Of a stretch of DNA of 64,000 nt, positions 24,174-36,700 are shown piece by piece (the stretch's first letter is position 1; each line of letters starts with the position of its first letter). Where the stretch lies: contig NC_060064.1 of assembly GCF_020283565.1 (NCBI RefSeq), positions 18,496,337-18,560,336 of the forward strand, read 5' to 3'. The position numbers and the translations under genes were made by a program. A model generated the notes under the pieces. It did not search any database, was not told where the DNA came from, and was given only the letters and a program-made list of their open reading frames with translations. The DNA is from Trifolium pratense. Lineage: Eukaryota; Streptophyta; Magnoliopsida; Fabales; Fabaceae.

Positions 24174-27100
24174 ATGACTTCATCTCAGGAAAAACGCTAC
24201 CGTTCCATCTTCGAACTTCCATCTAACTACTTCCACTCTTCTCGTCTTCTCCCTTCTCCTCATTCCTCACTTCCCAACCACCACAACCAAACTCTTCAAC
24301 CCCCCTCAAACCACCACGTCGATGATATTCAAAACGCCGTCGTTTCCGGTCCTAGGTTGACCTGCAATACCTGCAAGGCTCACTTTGATTCTCTTCAAGA
24401 CCAACGTTCTCACTTCAAATCGGATATTCATCGATTCAATGTTAGATTCAATTAACCCCCCCTCTCCATATTCACCGTTTAATTCATTATTTGTGTATAT
24501 ATTTATTCAATTTTCGAATTTTACTTTCAGCATGAATCTTCTCTTTTCAGTTTTTAGGGATTTTCATTTTATCTAGTTTTTTTAGTGATTATTGGTGTAG
24601 TTTAGTTTAGAATACTCATTTTAGTATTAAAGATAAAAATTCAAGCCTTTACAATTGTGTTTTATCCCCCTTTTTTGTCATTTCTGATTTATTTTCTGTA
24701 ATAAGGAAGTATTTCTGATTTATTTTCGATCAATGTATGAAAAATCAATCTAGGCATTGAACCGGTGAAACTTTTGGGTCATGGTTCAACTGATTTAATT
24801 TTTAATGGATCAAATTGGGACAAAACTGTAGTCGAGCCACGCAAATAACGGAACCTTAGACACCGCTGGTTCACAGTTCAATCACTTGAACTGTCCTGTT
24901 TGGTCTTTAAAACGTTGGTTTCTAGAATTGCCATTGTGTTTTGTGTATTGGAAGCTTGATATGCTCGTGTTTGTGAGTTCAAAATGCTAACAAAATGGCC
25001 GTTTTGGTTTGTGGATGTAAAAAGGAATGCTAGTGGTTATTGATTAGCTGATATGTGGATGTACTGATGATAGGTGAAGCTGACAATTGCTGGGAAAAAT
25101 ATTGTGAAGGAAGAGGATTTTGAGGACCTGACAACTGATTTTGTCAAAGACTGTGATGTGTCAAGTATATCTGGATCAGAAAGCGATGATGATGACAGTG
25201 AAAATGAGTCTCGAGGTCAAATTGAAGTGCGTGGTAAATCTGGTGAAAGCTTTAAACAAAAGCTATTCATCTGTCTTCAGACAGGGCAGAGAGTTTCTTT
25301 ATGGAAGAGTTTGATTATGAATGTGAGCGAAAATGTGGCGTATGAGGACGAACAAGTGCAGAAAAATTTGGTTGAGAGGTTGAAATCTCTAACTGTTGAG
25401 CCCAGGGATAACACCCGGTTAAGGATTGTTCTGCTGGCATCCGGTGGGCACTTTGCGGGCTGTGTCTTTGATGGTGATACGGTTGTGGCTCAAAAGACAT
25501 TTCACAGGTTAGCAAATGCTCTTTGTTACTAAATATTTTAAAATGAGTTATAGTTTTGCACTTTTTATGAGAATTTATGAAATAAAATATCGTTGGAGTT
25601 TCATTTACGCATACCGTGTGTGGTGGAGATTAGCAATATATGCATGATATATAGACCGTGTTAAACTATCAATATTTAAATTTTAAATATCTATGAAGCA
25701 TGCTGTTTATCAATTCCTGTTATGTTGGAGGTCTCCTTTGGAAGTATTGTGTTGGATTCAATTTTGGCTGTCATATGCTCTTGTTACCTTTTCTTTTAAC
25801 CGGATGAGTCAGGCACAAAAGATTGTATACTTCTGCTTTTGCATGCAATGATGCAAGCCAATCTTGTTAAGATTGTGTGTACCTCTATGGGTGTATTCGT
25901 AGAATCGTAGTGCCATTTATTTATCTCTTATAACTTTTAATCAATTTTACTGATTTTAGTTATCCTTATTTTGTTATCTATTATGAGCAATAAACATATG
26001 TGGTTAGGATTTAGGTATTTTATATTTTATCAAAAATGTTGAAATTAGAGTTTTAGTCTTTTGTATAGTGGGAGGAAAATAATAATAAAAAGACGAGATA
26101 CTCTGAAATGTATATTTACGCGATACGAGGTATGTCAGTGGTGTTACAACAGACAAAACACTGTATCCTATTTAAACTTGTGCTAGCAGACTCATAAATT
26201 CAATTGAATAAGAACAAAATATAAGGAAATATGATAACCAATTCTAAGATATCACCGACGATATTGTAAAATATTTTAAGATACAAGTATTTATCTTATG
26301 AGATGTTTTTCATATAATTATATTCTCACAAGATGAAAAGGAAGGTGTATAACCTATACATTCTTCTTGTAATCTGTTGACTCTATTCAGCTAAATTTTA
26401 CAACTAGAATGAGGGGAATGTTGTATCATTTATGCCTTAGTTTCTCGAGATAGTTGTTTGGCTTTTCAGCAGTTTTCTTTCCTACCCCCAGGTTTTGTTC
26501 CCAAGGTGACCTATATAATATCATACATATACCTCATAACTGTTGACCAAATAGTTATCTTCGTATTTTCTTATTCTTTTTTATTATCACTAGCTCTATT
26601 TGTAAATGGAGCTTAAAAATTTGTTTGTAATTTTGAACTATTAGTATTCGAATGCAGATATGTTGTGAGGGCCAAGGCTGGTAAAAAACAGTCATCTAAA
26701 GATGCTTCTGGCAGGACTGTACATTCTGCTGGTGCTTCACTTCGTCGTTACAATGAACTTGCATTGAAAAAGGTTTTTAAATCAAAACTATATTGCTTTG
26801 CTTGCTAAATTTATTTTATTTCCAGTTTAGCAAATTTTTTATTTGCACTTCCGTGTTCTAGAATTAACATATTGAGCCAGCCAATTTATTGTGCATGGTG
26901 GAATTGGATGTAGTTGTATAGCGGTTAACAAATGTGTGGCATAAACAGTGATACTATGTTTTTTTTCTCAAGAGGTGGGAAGTGGAAGGTTGTATGTTAA
27001 TATAATTACTTGAAATTCGTATAGTAATTTCTTCTCTGAAAACTCTGCTGGTTTTTTTACTTAATATATTGCACAACAGCTATATAATCTGTTGTTGTGC

Positions 27101-30100
27101 TATTTACCATGTTGAAGATGGTACTATTTAAAATGTTTAACTGTTAAAAGATTTTCTGCACTTAAAGTATAGGCTGCTTATTCTCAATTATTTATTTATT
27201 TATTTATCAAAATTACAGTTGCTAAGCTCCGTTTGCCAAGACTTTAGAACTCCTAATGTCATGTGTGTTTACTTATAAATTGTTATACAGGGTAGCAATG
27301 ATAATTGGCCCTATTGATCATGATTTTGGACAAATGGATTGTTGTATTTTTCTTCCAGTTTTAGATAACTCTTCTAATTTTACTTATGTGAAATGCTAAC
27401 TAGTGCCCCCGTGACACTAGTTAAAGAAACCAAAAATAGGAAAGTTGTCTTGGAACTTGTGTAGTCAACATTTTTAAAATATAAAGATGCTATTTTCAAT
27501 GCAAAATTTATCTTTTTTTAGTTCCTTAACTAGTGCCCCGGCCCGGGGGCACTAGTTAGCATGACCCTTTACTTATTACCTTTGTTTTTGTGTTTTGGGT
27601 GCTTGTACATTTGTGCAAAGATATGTAAATCTGGACTGATTATTGGCATGCTCATATTGTAGGAAGTTCACGAACTGCTTGCTGCTTGGAGACCTTATTT
27701 TGATGCATCTATTTGCATTTTTATTCACGCACCTTCTAGTAGTCGTCAACTTCTTTATGATGGAGAAAAGCCATGTTTTACCAATCCGCAATGTCTTAGA
27801 AATATTGCTATGATTGTCCGCAGGCCCACTCTTAGGGAAGCCAAGCGCATATATGGCCAGTTGACCCTAGTATCCTATGAAGCAGATGAGAAGGAAATTT
27901 TACAAAGCAACCAGCAGGATGTGGTGCCAACTCGCATTGCTAAAAGAAATGACACCCCACCTGTCAGCAAAGTGGACATGGCTGGGATGGATGAAAACAA
28001 TAAAGCTGAAGCTGGTTCCAGTAACAAAAATGATGAACCTCTTATTTCGAGTAATGACGGAAGTGAGAATGAGTTACCTGTTAAATCAACTCCTTTACAT
28101 CAAGCAGCACAATCTGGTGACTCTGAAAAGGTTATGGAACTCTTGGAACAGGGCTTGGATCCATGCATTAAAGATGAAAGGGGACGGACTCCATATATGT
28201 TGGCACCTGACAAGGAAGTCAGGAACACTTTCAGAAGGTTTATGGCTTCAAATCTTGACAAATGGGATTGGAATGCTGCAAAAGTTCCGAGTGCATTGAC
28301 CAAAGAATTGGAAGAATCACAAGCTGCTAAGCAGGTGATTCTGATGTTTCTAGGAATACGTTTTTTTTAATGATTTAATTAAAATCAAATGATTACATTT
28401 TTTTTCTGCTGTCAATACTTTTCTCAATTTCTCTTTATATTTGATAACTTGCCGATATATGTTATTGGCAGTAAAAGGGAGACTAGGGAATAAGTATGGC
28501 TGGTTAAAACACTAGTCCTTCATATTAGGGTACCTGTCCCCACTAGATGTGATGCATCAATGTTTTAACTTTTATTAATCAAATCTAAGAATTTCTGTGG
28601 AAGAGTAATTATTGCCTCCTTTTGTGCTTGTACAGGCAGAAAAAGATGCCAAGAAAAAAGCTAGAGCAAAAGAATTAAAGAAATTACGTAAAGCAAAAGA
28701 AAATAAGGCTCAGGTACATCTTTATTCATTCAGTCTCTATGTAGTATTGTTTTCTAGGACTTGTTTATGATGGATATTAGCATAGGTTGTCAATAGCACC
28801 GCTATCGCGTCGGAGCAGCCTGTGGCTGCTATCAAGTATCAGCCAGTTGTGGTGTCACAGATTGGTGCTGAAGCCTTGGTGGCTGCAACTGCGCCTTAGA
28901 ACTGCGGCCAATGGCAGCGCTACAGGGCTAGAACTTCAAAACCCATAAAGTCCTTAAAATGGGATGTTACTGAGTGTGTGTGTGTGGTGGGGGTTGTTTG
29001 GGGGCGTTTCTCTTTCTTTTAGGGCTCAAGAGTTCTAATAGAACTCACAAAACTCACGATCTCACCTTCAAACATTGACCCAGATAAGCTGCTCTGCACA
29101 TCCCACCTCAGCCGACCCTGCAGCCGGTGACTCAACGTCCAACAACCGGCAACCCAGCATCTGGCGACCAGCAGCCTGTTTCTGCTCTGTTTCCGGTGGC
29201 ATATGTTTGGTGATTGTATGTGTCTGGGGCAAATGGATCATGGAGAGAGCAAAACAGAACCACAGATAAAGAAAGAGAATGCCACTTTACTGTAAATTGT
29301 GAAATTTTTATTTATGGGATTCAGAAAGAATTAAGTTTTATCAATTTTTTTTATAATATATCATATCTTATTATTGCCTTTAAAGCTTTAGTTCTTGTAA
29401 TTGTAATTACTTTTTAACTGGTCAAAATTACTTTTTTTTTCAACTGCTGAAATTTCCCTTGTTATTGAAAGCTATTTATTTAAAAAAAATAAAAACGAAT
29501 TGCTGAATTATAATTACTTTTCTTGATTGTTGTTGGTATTTACTTGTATGCGTTGCTCAAGATCTATGCCTTTTTGCTGCTAATTATGAGTATTTCATGA
29601 GTTGAGTATTTTATTTTATTTCATTTTCAGCATATGTGGTTACAGTATTAGTTATTTTTATTTGTATATACTGCTACAATGTTTTTGCTACAGTTTTAGG
29701 TATTTTTTATCTTAAAAGGTTTGATAGTTATCTTAATAGTGTTGACATAGTTGACTAGAGTGAAAATGGTACCTTACCTACTCCTTCAAATAATATTCCC
29801 TGTTTTTCTTGCCACCTTTTGCTACCAAACATTACACAATTAGCTAGTTATCGAGTGTAGTTTGAGGGTGCATGAACAAACAAACTTTCTTGTGAATTAT
29901 GAAAATGAGAGGTACTCTTCACTCCCGATTTGCAAATTCAATTTGTTACTCTTGGTTCTGATGCTTATGGCGTTAGTTTAAGGCTGGCTACAGATACTCG
30001 AAAGAGTTTTTGTTGAGAAACTTTGATTTGCCATATTGTCTTTCAATCATATATGGTTGTGATGCTTATTGTTGTTTTGTTTGTTGTTCTGACAAATCTT

Positions 30101-30771
30101 GAACGTGGTGTTCAGGCCGAAGCTGCTGAAAAGCAAAAGATGGCTTCGACATCTGCTACCGGACAATCTCAACCAAAAAGTGGTGTCAAATTATCAAAAG
30201 AGGTAATTACCGGTTTTTGGTGGCTGATTTTATTTTATTTTTTAAAAATAATACTATTGTAGTGTTTGGCAAACTTATAGAACAAAACAGGCATTTTGTT
30301 TTACTCGGTTTACTTTGGTTTCACTTCACCCTTTTCAGTGGAACCGGAATACATGCTATTTAGAGTCTTCATTGGTTTCAATGTTTTCTATTTTCACACT
30401 TTTCTGTTTGAGTATAGTTTTTTTACTGTAACTGTTAATAAAAATTTACATTATATTTACGTGAACTGTTTAGTATTTTAAATTATGGATTTTGTTTTAA
30501 TCTTAAAAATAAACAGGAGGAAATGAAAAGAGCACAAGATGAAGAAAGAGAAAAGAGAGCAGCTGCAGCAGAGAGAAGAATGGCTGCCCTCAAAATTCAA
30601 GCTAATAATTCAACTACTTCAGAGGCTAATAAAAATGGATTAGCCGGCGATATATTATGTTCCTGTTGTAATTCATCACTTGCTGGTAAAGTTCCTTTCC
30701 ACCGGTATAATTACAAATACTGCAGCACTTCATGCATGCATCTACACAAAGAGATCCTTGAAGATGGATGA
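24174..30771 (+). CDS. VMS1: VMS1/ANKZF1-like ribosome quality-control peptidyl-tRNA release factor
   Basis: Seven exons: 24174-24440, 25074-25507, 26658-26772, 27663-28334, 28636-28713, 30116-30202, 30517-30771. All introns are GT..AG and the reading frame is kept across them, giving 635 aa. A C2H2 finger (C64, C67, H80, H86) is followed by an acidic patch (about 122-135). The VLRF1 release-factor domain runs from about 205 to 355: Q245 in GKKQSS lies at the position of the catalytic glutamine of the family, followed by [10 protein letters not shown] (258-267). An ankyrin segment is at about 414-452 ([15 protein letters not shown]). A Lys/Glu-rich helix carries the VIM-type p97/CDC48-binding motif [11 protein letters not shown] (562-572; fits R-x5-AA-x2-R), and a Cys-rich C-terminal finger (about 598-635) ends the protein. 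Family proteins cleave or release peptidyl-tRNA on stalled 60S subunits with CDC48. ATG 24174 is chosen because the frame upstream has no ATG. All key residues seem intact. Confidence 0.93.
27393..27562. mobile_element. Short TIR element (ATGCTAACTAGTGCC family) in VMS1 intron 3
   Basis: 170 bp with perfect 19-bp terminal inverted repeats: ATGCTAACTAGTGCCCCCG at 27393-27411 and its complement at 27544-27562. The interior is AT-rich with no ORF. Related copies occur at 58333-58496, 17867-18022 and, collapsed, at 55282-55317. A clear TSD was not found. Superfamily unknown. Confidence 0.7.
28714..30115. other. VMS1-like intron 5 with repeat remnants
   Basis: A 1.4-kb intron. At 28782-28960 a GC-richer block starts GGTTGTCAATAGCACCGCTATC, resembling the end of hAT-type MITEs such as 52864-52994, but no matching right end was found. 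A (TG)n-like run is at 28974-28987. No coding exon is recognised inside. Confidence 0.4.
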
Positions 30772-31775
30772 CAGTGTATTCCCATAATTACTCTGTAATT
30801 CTTTATGCAAGTTAAGATTGCTCCTAATATCCATTTGTTTATTATACTAGTTTGGAAAAAAGGCAAAGAAAAAAAATAGACTCCTGAAATGTTCATTGAT
30901 GTTTCCTGCATGGTTCTTTTTTTGGAAATAGAGAGGGCCTAATTTTTTTTTAATTAAAAACCAATCTATCTCTCGAGTCTTGAGCAATTTGTTTTTGGAA
31001 ATAGGGAGAGCCTAAGTCAAAAAAAGAAAGAAAACTGTATAAACTAAGGGTCTGTTTGATTCTGTTTTTAAAAATTAAAAATATCAACAAACCTGTTTGA
31101 TTATATAGTTTTGCAATACTGTTTTTTAAAAATTATTTCCAGTTTTGTTGTTTTTAGAACAAAAAACCAAGAGTTAGGGACGGTTTGAATCACTTTAGTT
31201 TATAAAATATTTTATGAATCAGTTTTAAAAACTCTTTTAGAGAAGAGGATAAAAATAAAATCTGTTTTGGTGATCTAAATTTAATTTTTTTTTGTAGAGA
31301 TGAAAAAATACGTTTGGTCGTTGAGTTTCTAAAAACCGTTTTTAAGAAGAAAAAAAATATAAGATTTTTTTCTATTCTTTCGTTGTCCCTCTTTATAGGA
31401 TCACTTTCAAATTTTCAAGAGCACTAGTTATTTTTTTTACCGACATACCTTTAATTAAAATTCTTATTTTTCTACAATTTGAAATAAATATTCTAGAAAA
31501 AACATTAATACACTCTCTCTTGAAGGATAAAATTGTAAAATCAACACTAATTGTCACCCCATTTCTTAATCTCCGTAATTTTCTCGATAGGGTGTTATAT
31601 TTAAAGATGGAAGTACTATAATATTCAAAAAGTAAAAATAAAAATCATTGACATTTTTTAATTCATCCGTTGTAAAAAAAATTACTTTTGCAAGAGCAAT
31701 TTTTATAATGTACTAAACATGACTGTAAAGAAAAATAATTAAATTTCGAATGATATGCATAAGATGACTTAAAAG
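30772..31775. other. Intergenic between VMS1-like gene and hAT element
   Basis: 3' UTR of the VMS1-like gene is followed by AT-rich sequence. A 49-bp insert with 24-bp imperfect direct repeats lies at 30919-31015. GGTCTGTTTGATTCTG (31048-31063) starts a diverged dispersed repeat rich in TTTTAAAAA. No gene is seen. Confidence 0.4.
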
Positions 31776-32723
31776 TAGGGGTGACAAAACGGGCTCAACC
31801 CGCTGGGCTGGCCCGCCCCGCCTAGCTCGCATAAAAAAGGGGCGGGGCGAGTTTCCCCGCGGGCTTTGTAATTTTTTTTACTTAGAATGAAAATTGAGCA
31901 TGCATTGATTAAGTGTTTGACACGTGTTTTGTTTTGTCCTTTATTTGTCTTATTAACGATTAATTACTACTCCGGTCTAAAATATAAACAAATTTTAATC
32001 AAACAAAATTGATATATTAGATCTAAATTTTATATTAAATATAAATTAACTTCATTTTAACCAATGTTTATGTATATTTGATGACCAACTTTTATTTATA
32101 TTTAAAATCAAAGTAACTAGCACTTTAATATTTGATTGAGGATAAATAAGAAAGATTCAATCTTAATGCAGTTAAAGTGTTTGATATTATTTAGTTTTTA
32201 TATATTGCAAAGTGCATGTTGTTACGACTTACTAGAATGTTTGATGGAGCAATATAATGAACATGGGAGTAGATTGCATGTCTCTTCAACGCGCCGTGCG
32301 TTCTCGTGCATGAAATGAGTCATACTATATAGCGTCACACTTTAATTTAACATGTGTTTGTTTTTTTGTATTGTTGAAGTTCTATCACGCGCTCTTGAAA
32401 AATATTTTTTGTCGACCTCTTTGATAATGATTAATAATTTTGTAATTAATGTAGTAATTCAAAGTATAAAAAAAAAATTAAAAAAGAGGAAGGTGGGCCG
32501 GTCTGCCAACCCGCCGTTAAAATGGGTCGGGTTTGAGATCATACATCTAAGTTGGCCCGTCCCGCCCCGCTTTTGGGCGGGCTTAAACAGGGTGGGCCGC
32601 CCCGCCAACCCCCCATTAAATGAGGCGGGATTGAGGTTTAATCCCATACACCTAAGTTGGTCCTCCCCGCCCCGCTTTTGGGCGGACTTAAACAAGGTGG
32701 GGCGACCTACTTTGCCACCTCTA
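31776..32723. mobile_element. Non-autonomous hAT-superfamily element
   Basis: 948 bp flanked by the perfect 8-bp TSD CTTAAAAG (31768-31775, 32724-32731), diagnostic of hAT. The ends are TAGGGGTGACAAA and, inverted, TAGAGGTGGCAAA. Subterminal regions are packed with GGGCGGG/CCCGCCCCGC words (31800-31860 and 32500-32705), as expected for hAT transposase-binding repeats. The interior is AT-rich and has no transposase. Open frames over the GC-rich end are repeat artefacts. A possible nested Stowaway-like end (TACTCCGGTCTAAAATAT) is at about 31967. Confidence 0.9.
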
Positions 32724-32731
32724 CTTAAAAG

Positions 32732-33183
32732 CAAGGATCAGTGCTGGTGAAAAATATTTGAGGGGCTAAAATTTAATGAAATGTTTTACAAGGACTAATA
32801 ATGGAATTTGAGATGTTTTTAAGGACAAAAATTTATTTAGCCCCTTTTTGAATATAAAAATTCAACTACATATATACATTTGTGTATGAATAAAATATTT
32901 TTTAGAGTTGGTAATAATTTAATTTATAAATATTGTACTGAGTGAGTTCCTAGGGCTTGATGGGCTCGCCTGACCGATATGCCGAATGGTCCAATAGGAT
33001 CGGCCTACCTACCTCAGAGAAGATATGGACAAACCATGTCATGGATCACTCCTCCTATCAAGGAGGCACGATCGTCGCCCTACTATATTAAACCCTAACT
33101 CAACATACCTGTTGACTAGACCTTCACATAAATAACCTTAGCAAGAATTAAAAATAGTCTTATATTTAAAGACATGTAGAATT
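32732..33183. other. Intergenic, unassigned
   Basis: No gene. A GC-richer block at about 32945-33080 (GGGCTTGATGGGCTCGCC, CGGCCTACCTACCTC) looks like a fragment of a dispersed repeat of unknown type. Confidence 0.3.
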
Positions 33184-33199
33184 AAATTACGATAATACT

Positions 33200-33323
33200 G
33201 TCATGCGAGCTTAACTCAATTGGTATGACATTATATTATATATGTAGAGGCTGAGGTTCGAACACCGGTCATCTCACTTATCCATCTTAAGGCTCAATTT
33301 TTTAACTATTAGATTGCTTAAAA
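33200..33323 (+). mobile_element. SINE with target-site duplication
   Basis: A 124-bp tRNA-like element. The A box region is GCTTAACTCAATTGG and the B box is GGTTCGAACACC, with a short T/A-rich tail. It is flanked by 16-bp direct repeats AAATTACG(A)(T/G)AATACT (33184-33199, 33324-33339; one mismatch), showing retroposition. No cloverleaf forms. Confidence 0.85.
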
Positions 33324-33439
33324 AAATTACGAGAATACTTTTTGTAAAAAAAGAAAAACAGTGCAGTAACCAACCATTAGTTAAGGACAAAATAAAGAGG
33401 AAAATGCCACAAATCCTAACTTCATTGACATAAAAGTCG

Positions 33440-33548
33440 AAATTGCTAGTGTTATATGTCATGACCACTACTAGGGTTCAAATCCCGATCAGTCCACTTT
33501 ATGTGCGTAAGTTCTCAATAACTTTGTGATTTCGTCTAAAAAAAATTA
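33440..33548 (+). mobile_element. 5'-truncated SINE remnant
   Basis: A B-box-like GGGTTCAAATCCC (33474-33486) is followed about 50 bp later by TTTCGTC and an A run (33530-33545), a tail like those of the neighbouring SINEs. No A box or convincing TSD was found. Confidence 0.4.
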
Positions 33549-33651
33549 TTGGCAAAAAAAAATGGGGAGGTTGCGAGGCTTCCGAGGTACGTAAGCGAAA
33601 AACAAGAATTGACACTTTGGGAATTCACTAACTTCCACACTCCACACCCAA

Positions 33652-33735
33652 TATAAAACGATACTCCCGCGAATTTGGTAATTAGGGTTTTCAATTCCCG
33701 CTAACTCACTCTCTCTCTCTCTCTCTCTCTCTCTA
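33652..33735 (+). promoter_or_regulatory. TATA box and CT-repeat leader of the FHA gene
   Basis: TATAAAA at 33652-33658 lies about 95 bp before the start codon, placing transcription initiation near 33685. The leader contains a (CT)n run at about 33708-33734, a common plant 5'-UTR feature. Confidence 0.6.
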
Positions 33736-33750
33736 CACTGTGACTGTGCA

Positions 33751-36700
33751 ATGGCGATGGTGGTGGAGGAGGAGAAAGCCCGTGGAAACGGAGGAACCCC
33801 TAGATCCAACGGCAATTCTCCCAATAAGCAACAGCAGCAGAACCCATCATCCAATTTAGGAGCCAAAGATCGAATTGTCTCTGTTGCTTCCAATTTCGCT
33901 TCTCAACCTCTTCACAATTCTGATCCTAACGTTTGGGGTGTTCTCACCGCCATTTCCAATAATGCCCGCAAAAGGCATCAGGTAACCTTCATTTCCCTCA
34001 ATTTCCCATTTCCTTACTTCTGTTCTTCAATTTAAGTCGAAATTAGGTTAATTCAGTTCTGCATGACAAGGAAAATTTTCAAATTAGGCACAGTTTATGT
34101 TCATTGGGTTAGTGGTAATTCATTTTAAGTAATTGGCACATCAATGTTCAATATTGTAAAATTTATTTATTTCTTAGGGTTTTTACTTTGACAAAATATT
34201 TATTTTTTTACTTTTTACCTACAAAATTGACACTTTGTTTTATGATTTCAATTATTTGTACTGGAATTGGATTGAAAGCAAGATAACAGTTTTGTAATTA
34301 TATAGTGAAAACATGGAATTAGAATGTGAAGTGTTTTGTTCCCGTGAGCATACTCAGTTGGTAAGGACATTGCAATAGGTAGGATTCCTCTTAAATGTTG
34401 AAACTCTGGCCACTAGACTATTTGACAAAAAAAAAATTAGGAAGTGTTTTCACAAAGTAAACGACTCTGCAAATCGTTTTTTATTTGAGTTGTAAACAAA
34501 TCTATGGACTTCTATATAAGAAAGTTATACTAGAGTTAACTTCTTCATGTGAGTTTACTACTCGTCTTTCCTGGCTGTTCTTGCTGTAGCTAATAGCGAC
34601 GGGGCTTTATTTTATTTTTGATTTTTTGGTTTAAGTGTTCCTTGCTTATTGAGTTTTTATATCATTGAATTATTGTAACCAGGGAATTAATATCTTACTA
34701 ACTGCTGATGAACATCGCATTGGACGATTGGTTGAGGATGTACGTTTCCAGATTGATTCGAATTCCGTTAGTGCAAATCATTGCAGAATATACAGGACAA
34801 AGATTACTAATGAAAATATGGAGGATACCACATCAATATTCTTGAAAGATACTAGGTTGTGGCTTCGTTTTAGAGTTTTGGTTCCCGCATCCTTCTTCTT
34901 ACTTGAGAGAGGAAGAAAAGATTTTTTTTCTTTCTATAATCTCCTCATATTCTAACTTTTGTAAAGCCTTTTTCAGCACAAATGGAACTTACCTTAATTG
35001 GGAGAAGTTGAAAAAGAAAGGTGCTGCTGTCAAAGTCTGCCATGGTGACATTATAGCATTTGCTGCTCCTCCTCAGCATGGTAATATGAATTCCTTCTGA
35101 TGTCTTCTATTTATTTTATTCCTAATAGTATTCGACTTTTTCTCACCTTTGTTGTAGAATTTGTGGATTTTTCTATTTTACTCGTCAGCGATGTAGTTCT
35201 CAACACTAATTCCCCATTCACTATATGTGCTCATTCAACAACCTTTAACTGTAAAAAGCATTACAAATATGAAGAAAAAAAAGATCATTAAGATTTGAGA
35301 AGCTTCGTATTTTGGTCAACGAAGAGAAGACATTAAAATTATCATTTGTCTTATCTTGCAGAAAATGCATTTGCTTTTGTATATCGAGAGGTGCATTTTT
35401 CAAATCCAGTGCCAGAGAATGCTGTTGCTAAACGAAAAGCAGGTATATGTCATGTTGAAGAGCACAAATATGTACTGAATTTAAGCATCCTTGCATTTTA
35501 CTCTTATGTATACTTGTAAGTAAAATTCAAGCTTCTTGTACACTGGACAGTTATTACTGCAATTTACATCATATATATCGACTATACTGGGAAGAGAGAG
35601 CGCAAAAACAGAGACAAAAGTGAAAAACAAACGCTATTCTCATTGAATATAATATAATCTGATATAACTTTAGCTATTTATAGATAGCTTACGAAACCTT
35701 AAAGAGTACAAACTTCAAAGAATAAAATAGTTACTGAACTATAAGTCTATAACAGAGTACCTACCCAGCACCTTAACTAACTCAACAGCATTAGTTAAGG
35801 CTTACAGCTTACACAAGCATATCACTGATAATGATAATTATGATATACAGTATTTTGATACTGACATAAGATACTTGCTTTTGTCTCATTTTATTATGCT
35901 TTTTCCTTTCATTGCTTCTCTTTTCTTGAACGTGTAGAGGATTTTGTGTCTGAAAACAAGAGATTGAAAGGTTTGGGCATTGGCGCTCCCGAGGGTCCTA
36001 TATCTCTTGATGATTTTCGAAGCCTTCAAAGATCTAACTCGGTGTGTTAATTTAGAAGGATTGCAGTATTAATTATTCTTAATTTTTTTTTTCACTTTAA
36101 TTATATCCAATTATCTTGAATCTTGACAGGAATTGAGAAAGCAATTGGAGAATCAGGTCGTTACAATTGATACATTGCGTAGTGACAACCGTGCAGCTAT
36201 TGAGCGCCATGAAAGTGTATGTAATAATTTGAATTTACAGGGACTGCACCCAGTGTTAGCTGAGGCTCTGCCAAAAAATTTCTAACTTAACACTCACATA
36301 ATTGCATCTAAATCCTAATTAATGGCATTCATGATACTTAGCCCTATGATGAATTTATAACCTCCTTGTTTTACAAAAAAGGGAACATGTGGTTTTTATT
36401 AACTATCTGTGCATTCTAAAAGAAATATTAAATATTCATTTCATCTTAAGCACTCATATAATTGTAATATGCAATGTTTTAACAAAGTTTTGATCCAATC
36501 TGTAGGAATTAAAATCTGCCAAAGAGTCTGTCACAAAATGTTATCTTGATCAAGTAAAAGACTTGCAGCAAATGGTTGAACTCAAACAAAAAGAACTAGG
36601 AGATGTCAACAGAGCATTCGCTGAACAAAAACATACCCTGGAAGACCTTAATGAAAGACTTAGTTCTTCTATGCAGTCGTGTTCCGAATCAAATGAACTT

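Noticed and set aside
32352..32750. 132-codon plus-strand ORF and its minus-strand shadow
   Set aside because: It runs across the GC-rich subterminal repeats of the hAT element, giving repetitive residues; not a gene.
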